From Gordonia sp. UBA5067 (GTDB taxonomy: Bacteria > Actinomycetota > Actinomycetes > Mycobacteriales > Mycobacteriaceae), in assembly GCF_002414845.1 (NCBI RefSeq), contig NZ_DIAX01000012.1, positions 366-21,641 of the forward strand: a DNA stretch of 21,276 nt. Direction: 5' to 3'. The notes beneath the pieces were generated by a model. That model searched no databases. It had not been told where the DNA came from and saw only the letters and a program-made list of their open reading frames with translations. Of the stretch, positions 1-7,692 are shown piece by piece. Each line of letters begins with the position of its first letter. Positions within the stretch are counted from its first letter, which is position 1. A program made the position numbers and the translations under genes.

Positions 1-1033
1 AGATGATCAGCGTGTTGTCGAGCTGGCCGGACTTCTCCAAGTAGTCGATGATCCGTCCGGCCTGGGCATCGGTGTACTCGGAGAACGCTGCGAATACCTC
101 GGCCATCCGGGCGAACAGCTTCTTCTCGTCGTCGTTCAGGGTGTCCCACGGGCGCACCTGGTCGCCGGGGTTCGCCACCTCCTCGGGCATCGGGTTCAGC
201 GGTGTCAGTGCGGTGCCCTCGGGGACGATGCCCTTCGTCACCATCTCGGCCAGCACCCATTCGCGGTAGGCCTCGTAGCCGTCGTCGAACCTGCCCCGGT
301 ACTTGTCGATGTAGTCCTGCGGGGCGTGGTGCGGTGCATGATTGGCCCCCGGGCACCACCACAGGTACCAGGGCTTGGAGGGGTTGGAAGAGTTCTGGTC
401 GCGCAGCATGCGGATGGCCTGGTCGGCAAGATCTTTGGACAGGTGATACCCGTCTTCGGGGCCGTAGGGCTGCTCGATGAACCGGTTGTCCTCGACCAGG
501 TCGGGGTACCACTGGTTGGTCTCGCCGCCGATGAAGCCGTAGAAGCGGTCGAAGCCCTTGGCCAGCGGCCACTCGCTTCGGGATCCGCCGGAGCAGACGT
601 CTTCCTCGGGGACGTTGTGATTCTTGCCGACCCAGAACGTGCTGTAGCCGTTGTCCTGCAAAACCTGGCCGATGGTCGCACACTCGGCGGGGAGGCGGCC
701 GGCCGAACCGGGGAAGCCGGTGGTGCCCTCGGTGATGGAGGCGCACCGGTTCTGGTGGTGGTTCCGGCCGGTCAGGAGCATCGATCGGGTCGGCGAGCAC
801 AATGCCGCCGTGTGCCACTGGGTGTACGTCAGACCGTTGTCGGCGAGGCGCTGCATCGTCGGCATCTCGATTCGGCCGCCATAGGGAGACCATGCGGCCA
901 GTCCGGTGTCGTCGTACAGGATCACCAGAACGTTCGGGGCACCCGCCGGCGCCTCCTTGAGCTTGTAAGGATCCCAATCAGGGACCGAGTCGCGCACGTC
1001 GAGTTTGATGACTCCGCTGAACGGTTGGGACAT
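1..1033 (-). CDS. Arylsulfatase (type I, formylglycine-dependent), 5' part only
   Basis: The minus-strand reading frame starts at ATG 1033 and runs open off the left edge, so 344 N-terminal residues are visible and the C-terminus is missing. Type I sulfatases hydrolyse sulfate esters using a Cys converted to formylglycine. The signature CSPTRSMLLTGR is present with the modifiable Cys at residue 79. Metal-binding DD is at residues 41-42 in VLVILYDDTG, and TGRNHH follows the signature as in the family. No signal peptide is seen, so the enzyme is probably cytoplasmic. The start is supported by GAGGAG 8 nt upstream. Large actinobacterial arylsulfatases of this type run to roughly 780 residues, so less than half is shown. 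The substrate cannot be deduced. It is divergent from the Rid-family gene at 1221 across a 187-bp gap. The family call is secure; the specificity is unknown. Confidence 0.93.
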   Translation of the reverse strand, partial: MSQPFSGVIKLDVRDSVPDWDPYKLKEAPAGAPNVLVILYDDTGLAAWSPYGGRIEMPTMQRLADNGLTYTQWHTAALCSPTRSMLLTGRNHHQNRCASITEGTTGFPGSAGRLPAECATIGQVLQDNGYSTFWVGKNHNVPEEDVCSGGSRSEWPLAKGFDRFYGFIGGETNQWYPDLVEDNRFIEQPYGPEDGYHLSKDLADQAIRMLRDQNSSNPSKPWYLWWCPGANHAPHHAPQDYIDKYRGRFDDGYEAYREWVLAEMVTKGIVPEGTALTPLNPMPEEVANPGDQVRPWDTLNDDEKKLFARMAEVFAAFSEYTDAQAGRIIDYLEKSGQLDNTLII

Positions 1034-1110
1034 TGTTCCGGCTCCTCGGGGACGATTCTTCGGTCGCTGTCCTGACGATCCCACCGGTGTCGCCGTGCCT
1101 GCGGCGGCAT

Positions 1111-1147
1111 TCACCCACTCGGGGTGAGGCGCTCCACCCGGTGGGGC
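1111..1147. promoter_or_regulatory. Two adjacent inverted repeats in the sulfatase/Rid intergenic region
   Basis: TCACCC (1111-1116) pairs with GGGTGA (1122-1127). GCTCCACC (1131-1138) pairs with GGTGGGGC (1140-1147) with one wobble. The core CACCC/GGGTG/CACCC/GGTGG alternates, so different pairings are mutually exclusive. The position between divergent start codons suggests operator sites or a structured leader for the sulfatase gene. The function is inferred. The rest of the 187-bp gap holds only the sulfatase Shine-Dalgarno and the Rid gene -10 box. Confidence 0.35.
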
Positions 1148-1208
1148 GGGCATTGTTCGGCGTTTACGCAAGGAGTGAACCGGGCCGGGCATGCGCGCGT
1201 TTCTCCCA

Positions 1209-1214
1209 TAGACT
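1209..1214 (+). promoter_or_regulatory. -10 box of a leaderless promoter (Rid-family gene)
   Basis: TAGACT ends 6 nt before ATG 1221 and no Shine-Dalgarno lies in between. Transcription should therefore begin at or next to the A of the start codon. No clear -35 is visible, which is common in actinobacteria. Confidence 0.6.
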
Positions 1215-1220
1215 CGGGTC

Positions 1221-1613
1221 ATGCCGGTACGCCGAGATCGCTCCGAGTCCCTGCCCGATCAGGGCTTCCCGCACACGGCCATCGTGACCGCCGGGTCCTT
1301 GTTGTTCACGACGGGGATCGCGCCCATCGGCACAGACGGGGCCATCACCCCGCCGGGCGATGTCGTCGGGCAGACCGGGCAGTGCCTGGACAATCTGGCG
1401 GCGGTGCTGCGCGAGCGCGGCGCGGGGCTCGGTGATGTGGCGAAGCTGACCGTTTACGTCGCCGAGCGGATGCACGTCGATCTGGCGGTCGCCTGGGAAG
1501 CCGTCGTCGAAGCCTTCGGGGAGAACGTCCCACCCGCGAGTGTGGTCGGGGTAACGGTACTTCCGCTCGACGATCAGGTCGTCGAGATCGAAGCCGTCGC
1601 CGCGCTGAGTTGA
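1221..1613 (+). CDS. Rid (YjgF/RidA superfamily) protein lacking the catalytic arginine
   Basis: This 130-residue protein has the length and fold signature of the Rid family: an N-terminal VTAGSLLFTTGIAP strand pair, a central LDNLAAVLRERGAGLGDV helix, and a C-terminal VEIEAVA strand. RidA deaminates reactive enamines and imines from PLP enzymes and needs an Arg in a PARS-type motif. Here the equivalent stretch is PPAS (residues 104-107), so Ala106 replaces that Arg. The Glu of the VEIEA strand remains. Canonical enamine deaminase activity is therefore doubtful, and it resembles the Rid4-7-type subgroups of uncertain function. ATG 1221 is supported by the -10 box at 1209-1214. The winged-helix gene at 1623 starts 9 bp after the stop and is probably co-transcribed. 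Confidence 0.88.
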   Translation: MPVRRDRSESLPDQGFPHTAIVTAGSLLFTTGIAPIGTDGAITPPGDVVGQTGQCLDNLAAVLRERGAGLGDVAKLTVYVAERMHVDLAVAWEAVVEAFGENVPPASVVGVTVLPLDDQVVEIEAVAALS

Positions 1614-1622
1614 CCTGAGCGC

Positions 1623-2843
1623 GTGGCGGTCAGACCGAGGATTACCGACGAGCAGCGTCGCGCGCGTCAGTGGCACCGTCAGCTGCTCGACCGCCACGAG
1701 GCTCCCCCGACCGTCGCCGCCGTCGCCGACCGGCTCGTCGCGCTGCACGCCACCACGGCGTCGACCGTCTACCTGTCGACGTGGGCGCGTGCGCCGCAGT
1801 TGACGGTCGGCGATGTCGACGCCGCGCTGTACGAACACCGCAGCGTCGTCAAGCACCTGGGGATGCGCCGCACCTTGTTCGTCACCAGTCAGGACGTCCT
1901 CGACGAGGTGCTCGGTGCGGTCAGTGCGCGGGTGGCGGCGTCGGAGCGGACAAACATGCTGCGCGACCTGCGGCGCAGCCCCGACATCGACGACCCCGAC
2001 ACCTGGATCGACACCGCGTGCGCCGCGGCGCTGGCGGCGCTCGATGCCGGCGGCCCCCAGCCGACCAGGCAGCTGCGCGCCGCCGTCCCGATCCTCGCGC
2101 AGCGCATCGAGGGCCCGGCGGACTCGTCGTGGGGCGGACCCATGCAGATGGGTTCGCGGATCCTGAACTACCTGGCCGCGTCGGGACAGATTGTGCGCGG
2201 GCCCGACGACGGGCCGTGGTACACCTCGCGCATCACGTGGGGGCCGATGGCCCGGTGGCTCGGTCGCGAGCCTGCGGGCCTATCCCTCGACCAGGGTCAT
2301 CTCGGGCTGATCGAGCGCTGGTTGCGCGTCTTCGGCCCGGGCACCGAGACCGATATCGCATGGTGGCTCGGCTCCACCAAGACAGCCGTGCGACGGACAT
2401 TGGCCCAGCTGCAGGTCGTCGAGGTTGATCTCGACGACGGCCAGACCGGATACGTCTTGCCCGACGACGCCGAGACCGCCGATCCAGCGCCCGATGACGA
2501 TGCGGTGACACTTCTGCCCGAGCTGGACCCGACGACGATGGGCCACAAGCAGCGGGGATTCTTCCTGGGTGAGACCGAGAAGCTGCTATTCGACCGCAAC
2601 GGCAACGGCGGCACGACGGCCTGGTGGCGCGGCCAGGTCGTGGGGGGCTGGTTGCCGCGGCCGGCCGGCGACGCCCGTGGACCGGGGATCGAACTGGTGC
2701 TGTGCGACAAGGTCCCGGCCCGCGTCGAGCGGGCGCTGCGCGCGCGCGGCGACGAACTCGCCCGATGGTGTGCGCCCGCACCGGTGCCCCGCGGCCTGTA
2801 CCTCGGGCCGGCACAGAAGGCGGCCGGGCACCAGAATCGTTAG
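1623..2843 (+). CDS. Winged-helix DNA-binding protein, HTH_42 / AlkZ (YcaQ)-like
   Basis: This 406-residue protein resembles the winged-helix family (HTH_42, formerly DUF1006) that includes the DNA glycosylases AlkZ and AlkX. It has an N-terminal helical segment with LHATTASTVYLSTWAR (residues 41-56), a wing-containing middle, GPGTETDIAWWLG (238-250), LPELDP near residue 300, and a C-terminal VVGGWLPRP strand. In AlkZ the catalytic Gln motif (QxQ) lies in the segment matching LHAT. Here His-Ala-Thr stands instead, so glycosylase activity cannot be assumed. Start GTG 1623 lies 9 bp after the Rid gene and has no convincing Shine-Dalgarno, so translation may depend on coupling. The family is confident; the role, whether repair or regulation, is open. 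Confidence 0.85.
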   Translation: MAVRPRITDEQRRARQWHRQLLDRHEAPPTVAAVADRLVALHATTASTVYLSTWARAPQLTVGDVDAALYEHRSVVKHLGMRRTLFVTSQDVLDEVLGAVSARVAASERTNMLRDLRRSPDIDDPDTWIDTACAAALAALDAGGPQPTRQLRAAVPILAQRIEGPADSSWGGPMQMGSRILNYLAASGQIVRGPDDGPWYTSRITWGPMARWLGREPAGLSLDQGHLGLIERWLRVFGPGTETDIAWWLGSTKTAVRRTLAQLQVVEVDLDDGQTGYVLPDDAETADPAPDDDAVTLLPELDPTTMGHKQRGFFLGETEKLLFDRNGNGGTTAWWRGQVVGGWLPRPAGDARGPGIELVLCDKVPARVERALRARGDELARWCAPAPVPRGLYLGPAQKAAGHQNR

Positions 2844-2853
2844 CGCCGTCCTG

Positions 2854-2886
2854 TTCCCAGGGTTCTCCCAGCCAACTGGCAGGCGT
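2854..2886 (+). promoter_or_regulatory. Candidate PhoP-binding array: three tandem 11-bp repeats
   Basis: Three hexamers lie in exact 11-bp phase: TCCCAG at 2855-2860, TCCCAG at 2866-2871 and TGGCAG at 2877-2882. Mycobacterial PhoP is known to bind 7-bp direct repeats of the TCACAGC type separated by 4 bp, which gives the same 11-bp period. The array ends 30 bp before the phoP start, so it is well placed for autoregulation. The repeat is seen directly; binding is inferred. Confidence 0.55.
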
Positions 2887-2903
2887 TGCGCGTAACGGCG
2901 GGT

Positions 2904-2909
2904 CACACT
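2904..2909 (+). promoter_or_regulatory. Possible -10 box for phoP
   Basis: CACACT ends 6 nt before ATG 2916, the leaderless spacing used by several other genes here. It lacks the first T of TANNNT, so the call is weak. The same hexamer sits at the same spacing before the alcohol dehydrogenase start. Confidence 0.35.
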
Positions 2910-2915
2910 GGTCCC

Positions 2916-3617
<702 letters not shown>

Positions 3618-3624
3618 CGCCGTC

Positions 3625-5040
3625 GTGTCCCGATTCCCGCTGCGCGTATCGCTGGTGGCCCTGTCGACGCTGCTGGTGGCCATCGGGCTCACGTTCTCCG
3701 GGGTCTTGGTGAGCGGAGCGATGAGCGACGACCTGTACCGCCGGGTGGACGGGCAGTTGCAGCAGGCCGTCGAAACCTGGGCGCGTCCGCACGACCCGAA
3801 CGTCGTCGACCAGCAGGGGCCGGCGAGCGCCCGCCGCCCGCCGTCGACCTTCTATGTGCGCATCGCACTCGGCGACGGGGTGATGGTGCGCAACAACGAC
3901 TCCGGTTTCGAACCGGACGTGTCGATGGTCGAGGACAACGCCGCCGAGCACTTCGGTCCGGTCACCGTGCCATCGGTGGATCCGAAGGGGCCGGACTGGC
4001 GGGTCATCAAGTCGAGCAATCCAGACGGCGAGTCGATCGTCGCCGTGCCGTTGACAATGCTCCATGCAACGCTCACCCGGTTGCGGCTGCTCCAGGCCGG
4101 GGTGGGCGCCGTGGTGGTGCTGGTGATCGGCGTTCTCAGCTACCTACTGGTGCGTACCAGTCTGCGCCCGTTGCGACGGGTCGAGGAGACTGCGCACGCC
4201 ATTGCCGACGGCCATCTCGATGAGCGTGTTCCCCAGTCGCCGCCGCGGACCGAGGTGGGGAGCCTGGCCGCCTCGCTCAACAAGATGCTCGCGCAGATCC
4301 AGCACGCGTTCGACTCGACGGAGGCATCCGAACAGCAGGCCCGCGCCTCCGAGCAGAAGATGCGCCGGTTCATCGCCGACGCCGGGCACGAGTTGCGGAC
4401 TCCGCTGACGTCGATCAAGGGTTTCGCCGAGCTCTATCAGCAGGGGGCGGTTACCGATGCGGACGACGCGTTTCGCCGCGTCAACGACGAGGCGACGCGG
4501 ATGAGCCTGTTGGTCTCCGACCTGTTGATGCTGGCGCACCTCGACGCTGCGCGTCCCGTCGAGAAGGCGCCGGTGCTCGTGGACGCCCTCGCCATCGAGG
4601 CGGTCCACGCCGCACAGGCGGCCGCGCCGGATCGGAGCATCGGCCTCGACCTGCCCGCGGGGCCGTCCCCGATGGTCATCGGCGATCATCCGCGGTTGAT
4701 GCAGGTGTTGCGCAACCTCATCAACAACGCGGTAGCGCACACGCCGCCGTCGGCGAGCATCAGCGTCCGGGTCTCCGAGACGAACTCAACGGTCCGGATG
4801 GCGGTCGGCGACACCGGTCCGGGGCTGACGCCGCAGGAGGCCGGGCGGGTGTTCGACCGGTTCTACCGCGGTGACAGTTCGCGGCACCGCGGAGCCGCTG
4901 GCGGCGGAAGTGGACTTGGTCTTTCGATCGTGTCGGCCTTGGTCGCCGCGCACGGCGGCGACGTCGGCGTCGACTCGGTTCCGGGGCAGGGCGCGACCTT
5001 CTGGGTCGACATCCCGGCGGCGGCGGGGCGCGCGGTCTAG
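3625..5040 (+). CDS. phoR: Sensor histidine kinase PhoR
   Basis: This 471-residue membrane kinase is the cognate partner of PhoP. TM1 is at about residues 9-31, an extracytoplasmic sensor domain at 32-152, TM2 at about 156-176, and a HAMP linker at about 177-230. The dimerisation domain has the H-box FIADAGHELRTPLTSIKGF with phosphoacceptor His255. The ATPase domain has the N-box LRNLINNAVAHTP, G1 DTGPGL (396-401), F-box VFDRFYRGD and G2 GSGLGLSIV. GTG 3625 was chosen because the preceding in-frame codons overlap phoP and encode an implausible Ser/Arg/Thr-rich sequence. The first cytoplasmic residues are then RFPLRVSL, as in mycobacterial PhoR. No strong Shine-Dalgarno is seen, so translational coupling to phoP is likely. 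It ends 2 bp from the convergent dehydrogenase stop. Confidence 0.93.
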   Translation: MSRFPLRVSLVALSTLLVAIGLTFSGVLVSGAMSDDLYRRVDGQLQQAVETWARPHDPNVVDQQGPASARRPPSTFYVRIALGDGVMVRNNDSGFEPDVSMVEDNAAEHFGPVTVPSVDPKGPDWRVIKSSNPDGESIVAVPLTMLHATLTRLRLLQAGVGAVVVLVIGVLSYLLVRTSLRPLRRVEETAHAIADGHLDERVPQSPPRTEVGSLAASLNKMLAQIQHAFDSTEASEQQARASEQKMRRFIADAGHELRTPLTSIKGFAELYQQGAVTDADDAFRRVNDEATRMSLLVSDLLMLAHLDAARPVEKAPVLVDALAIEAVHAAQAAAPDRSIGLDLPAGPSPMVIGDHPRLMQVLRNLINNAVAHTPPSASISVRVSETNSTVRMAVGDTGPGLTPQEAGRVFDRFYRGDSSRHRGAAGGGSGLGLSIVSALVAAHGGDVGVDSVPGQGATFWVDIPAAAGRAV

Positions 5041-5042
5041 GA

Positions 5043-6165
5043 CTACCAGTCGGACTCGTCGAAGACAATCATGCCGCGAATGTTGTTGCCCGCAAGCATG
5101 TCGTCGTACGCGCGGTTGATGTCCTCGAGGCGATAGGTCTGGGTGACCAGGTCAGCGAGGTTGAGCGCCCCTGCGCGGTATTCGTTGAGGAGTTTGGGGA
5201 CCTGGGTGCGCGGGCCGGCTCCGCCGAAGATCGCACCCTGAACCCGTTTCTGCATGAGGGTCAGGTCGAACAGATTGAGTTTGGTGTCCATCGCCTGGAA
5301 GTCGCCCATCCCGACGATGATCGCCTGGCCGCCTTTGGCGACCATCGCCATCGCCGGGGCGACATACTCGCCCTTCATCTCGCCGACGGTGAGAATGACC
5401 GTGTTGGCCATCTGGCCCCAGGTCATCTCGCCGACGGCGGGCAGGGCGTCGTCCATGCTCTCGAAGGTGTGCGTCGCACCGAGTTTCTCGGCCATGTCGC
5501 GCTTGAACTTCACCGGGTCGACGGCGATGACGTGCCGCGCGCCGGCCGCCTTCGCCCCTTGAACGGAGTTGATGCCCACGCCGCCGATCCCAACGATCAC
5601 CACGGTGTCGCCGGGACGGGTGCCGCCGATTTCGGTTGCCGAACCCCATCCGGTCGCGATACCGCAACCCAGTAGTGCGGCTTCCTTGAGTGGAATATCG
5701 TCTTCGATCTTGACGAGCGATGCCTGATTGACCGTGATGTATGGCGAGAACGTGCCCAACAGACACATCTGCGTGAGCCCGATCCCGTTCATCGTGACCC
5801 GGTGGGTCTTGTCCGCTATCGACAGGCCGCTGAGCAGGCCGGCGCCCTCGTCGCAGATGTTCTGAGCGCCCCGCGAGCATGGGCCGCATACGCCACATGC
5901 CGGGATGAAAGCGGTGATCACGTGGTCGCCCTCGGCGAAGCGGGTCACCCCCGGTCCGACCTTCACAACGGTGCCGGCGCCCTCGTGGCCCCCGACGACG
6001 GGCATCGGGACCGGACTCTGCCCGGTGCGCAGGTGGTGATCGGAGTGGCACAGGCCCGAACTCGCCAGACGGACCTGTACCTCACCGTCTACTGGGTCGC
6101 CGAGTTCCACGTCCTCGACCTGCCTCCTCGTTCACGCCGTGCAGTATCGCTGCTTTCGTCTTCAT
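5043..6165 (-). CDS. Zinc-dependent alcohol dehydrogenase (AdhB / NDMA-dependent type), apparent N-terminal frameshift
   Basis: This is a medium-chain dehydrogenase. The catalytic zinc site is GLCHSDHH with downstream GHEGAG. Structural-zinc cysteines are in CGVCGPCSRGAQNIC and the Rossmann motif is VVIVGIGGVGINSV. It matches the NDMA-dependent alcohol dehydrogenase group including mycobacterial AdhB, whose enzymes oxidise alcohols with tightly bound nicotinamide cofactor. The family N-terminus MKTKAAILHGVNEE is encoded from ATG 6165. The body of the protein is in another frame from about 6120 onward. Adding 2 nt near 6124, to give a Trp codon, restores MKTKAAILHGVNEEWQVEDV and a 374-residue protein, the usual length. 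As written, only a product from GTG 6110 (355 residues) is continuous, lacking the first beta-strand. This may be a sequencing error or a real lesion. It is convergent with phoR and divergent from the HIT gene. Confidence 0.88.
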
Positions 6166-6171
6166 CTTCCC

Positions 6172-6177
6172 AGTGTG
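6172..6177 (-). promoter_or_regulatory. Possible -10 box for the alcohol dehydrogenase
   Basis: Read on the minus strand, CACACT ends 6 nt before ATG 6165. This is the same hexamer and spacing as at phoP. The weak consensus match makes it tentative, but it supports 6165 as the original start rather than 6110. Confidence 0.35.
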
Positions 6178-6262
6178 CGCCGCCTCAACACCACGTACAA
6201 CGGTTTCCAGCCAGTGGTCGGGTTCGATTGACAACGACGGCATTCTCGGTTGGCATGGGGCC

Positions 6263-6691
6263 ATGACTTCTGTGTTCTCGATGATCATCAACGGCGATCT
6301 ACCCGGACGTTTCGTCTGGCGAGACGACCGCGTCGTGGTCTTTCTGACCATCAACCCGGTGACCCCGGGGCACGTGTTGGTGGTGCCGATCGAGGAGGTC
6401 GATCACTGGGAGGCTGTTGAATCCGGCTTGTTCGACCATCTCACCGGCGTTGCGCGCACCCTCGGCCAGGCGGTCAAGCGGGGGTTCGACGCGCCACGGG
6501 CGGGTCTGATGATTGCCGGTCTGGAGGTGCCGCACCTGCATCTGCACGTGTTCCCGGCGTTCAGGTTGGAGGACTTCTCCTTCGCCGCCGCCGATCCCGA
6601 TCCCGATCCGGCCGAGTTGGACGTGGCGGCGCGGACGATCCGGGCGACGTTGCGCGAGATGGGCCACCGGGAGTTCGTCCCGGAAGGCTGA
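6263..6691 (+). CDS. HIT-family (histidine triad) protein
   Basis: This 142-residue protein carries the HIT active-site motif HLHLHVFPA, with His91, His93 and His95, and the N-terminal family block MIINGDLPGRFVW through FLTINPVTPGHVLVVP. HIT proteins are nucleotide hydrolases or transferases acting on substrates such as AMP-lysine or dinucleoside polyphosphates; the substrate here is unknown. There is no signal peptide, so it is cytoplasmic. ATG 6263 fits the family N-terminus, and upstream in-frame codons give non-homologous sequence. No clear Shine-Dalgarno or TANNNT box is seen. The gene is divergent from the dehydrogenase. In M. tuberculosis a HIT gene also lies close to phoPR and adhB, in the opposite orientation as I recall. 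Confidence 0.92.
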   Translation: MTSVFSMIINGDLPGRFVWRDDRVVVFLTINPVTPGHVLVVPIEEVDHWEAVESGLFDHLTGVARTLGQAVKRGFDAPRAGLMIAGLEVPHLHLHVFPAFRLEDFSFAAADPDPDPAELDVAARTIRATLREMGHREFVPEG

Positions 6692-6702
6692 GTTCGGGTC
6701 AA

Positions 6703-6767
6703 TGTCGTCGTCTGGGCGCGGCACCGTGGACATCGCGTCCACCGGCCGCCACCGTGACGACAATTTT
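6703..6767. terminator. Candidate bidirectional terminator between HIT and DUF559 genes
   Basis: TGTCGTC (6703-6709) pairs perfectly with GACGACA (6756-6762). The right arm is followed by ATTTT. Inside is a second imperfect stem, CCGTGGAC with GTCCACCGG. It lies in the 83-bp gap between two converging genes. The outer loop is long, so the structure is plausible but not proven. Confidence 0.4.
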
Positions 6768-6774
6768 CGCGTTT

Positions 6775-7575
6775 CTAACGGATCCGATGGCGCCGAGGAC
6801 CGGTGATGCGCCGAATGTCGGCGAGAACGGCGGGCCAGTCAAAGAGGATGTCGTCATAGGTCAGGCGCATCGTCAGCCAGCCGTTGACGAGAGCGCTTCG
6901 GTCACGACGGCGATCGTTTCGGTAGTTGTGCAGACTCATGTGGTGCTGCTTGCTGTCGCATTCGATGAGCAGTCGGCCGATCCGCAGGTCGACGCGGCCG
7001 ACGCCGGGGATCTGGGGCTGCACGACCACGGTGTATCCCAGCGATCGCAGACGGAGTCGCACGATCGATTCAGTGCCCGACTGGGACCGTCGGTCGCACC
7101 GACGGAGCAGGCGCCGCTTGGGTGGGCTGAGGGTTTCGCCCAGCATTTCTCGCAACTGGCGCACCGACCGCCCGGTTCGGTTGAGGTACGAGTCGGCCAC
7201 GGCGATCCAGTCCTCGTCGCTCATGCAGTATGCGGCGCAGGCCAGTGCCAACTCCGGCGAGTCCACCGCAGCAGTCACCGGCAGTGGCCCGCCCGCAGGA
7301 CGGCAGAATTCTGCCCGCTGGAGGTGCTTTGACCCCCGGACGTGGAACGATTCGTAGCCCGGGGCGATCCAGAAGCCCTGCTGGCGCAGTGCGCTCACGC
7401 AACTCATCGCGCCCCCGCGGAGCACCGCCTCGATCGCCTGGCTGCTTGCGGCGCCGGTGGCGTACCAGCCGTGGCGCAATCGTCGCAGGCCGCCGTTGGC
7501 GACGGCGAGCCGGATCGTCCGGTCGGAGTCCCCGGCCTGGAGGAGTTGTTTGCGGGTATACACACCGGTGTCCAT
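6775..7575 (-). CDS. AbiEi-like winged-helix / DUF559 nuclease-fold protein
   Basis: This 266-residue protein has two parts. Residues 1-70 (TRKQLLQAG, LRRLRHGWYAT) look like the AbiEi antitoxin-type winged helix. Residues about 165-255 look like DUF559, a Vsr-like restriction-endonuclease fold. Candidate catalytic residues are Glu169, Asp196 in GVGRVDLRIG, and Glu205-Cys-Asp207 with Lys209 in LLIECDSKQHH. Such solitary genes are common in actinobacteria and their function is unknown. No AbiEii toxin gene lies beside it, so a working type IV toxin-antitoxin pair is unlikely. The start is ATG 7575; an in-frame GTG at 7590 is an alternative. It follows recQ on the same strand after 117 bp containing a strong stem-loop, so separate transcription is possible. 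Nuclease activity is inferred only from residues. Confidence 0.8.
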   Translation of the reverse strand: MDTGVYTRKQLLQAGDSDRTIRLAVANGGLRRLRHGWYATGAASSQAIEAVLRGGAMSCVSALRQQGFWIAPGYESFHVRGSKHLQRAEFCRPAGGPLPVTAAVDSPELALACAAYCMSDEDWIAVADSYLNRTGRSVRQLREMLGETLSPPKRRLLRRCDRRSQSGTESIVRLRLRSLGYTVVVQPQIPGVGRVDLRIGRLLIECDSKQHHMSLHNYRNDRRRDRSALVNGWLTMRLTYDDILFDWPAVLADIRRITGPRRHRIR

Positions 7576-7610
7576 ACCGATTAGACGCACGGGAGCGGCC
7601 ACTGGATCCG

Positions 7611-7634
7611 CGGCGGCGAATCTCATCGCCGCCG
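7611..7634 (-). terminator. 9-bp perfect stem-loop between recQ and the DUF559 gene
   Basis: CGGCGGCGA (7611-7619) and TCGCCGCCG (7626-7634) form a perfect 9-bp stem with a 6-nt loop. It lies downstream of the recQ stop and upstream of the DUF559 start on the same strand. No T-tract follows, so it is either a T-less terminator typical of GC-rich actinobacteria or a leader structure. Confidence 0.4.
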
Positions 7635-7692
7635 GACGGTGCGATGGTGCTAGCGTCCGCGGCACGTCGCCCGGACGATGAATTTGCACCGG

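Noticed and set aside
6775..7575. Type IV toxin-antitoxin (AbiE) system
   Set aside because: Only an AbiEi-like N-terminal winged helix is present and no AbiEii nucleotidyltransferase gene is adjacent.
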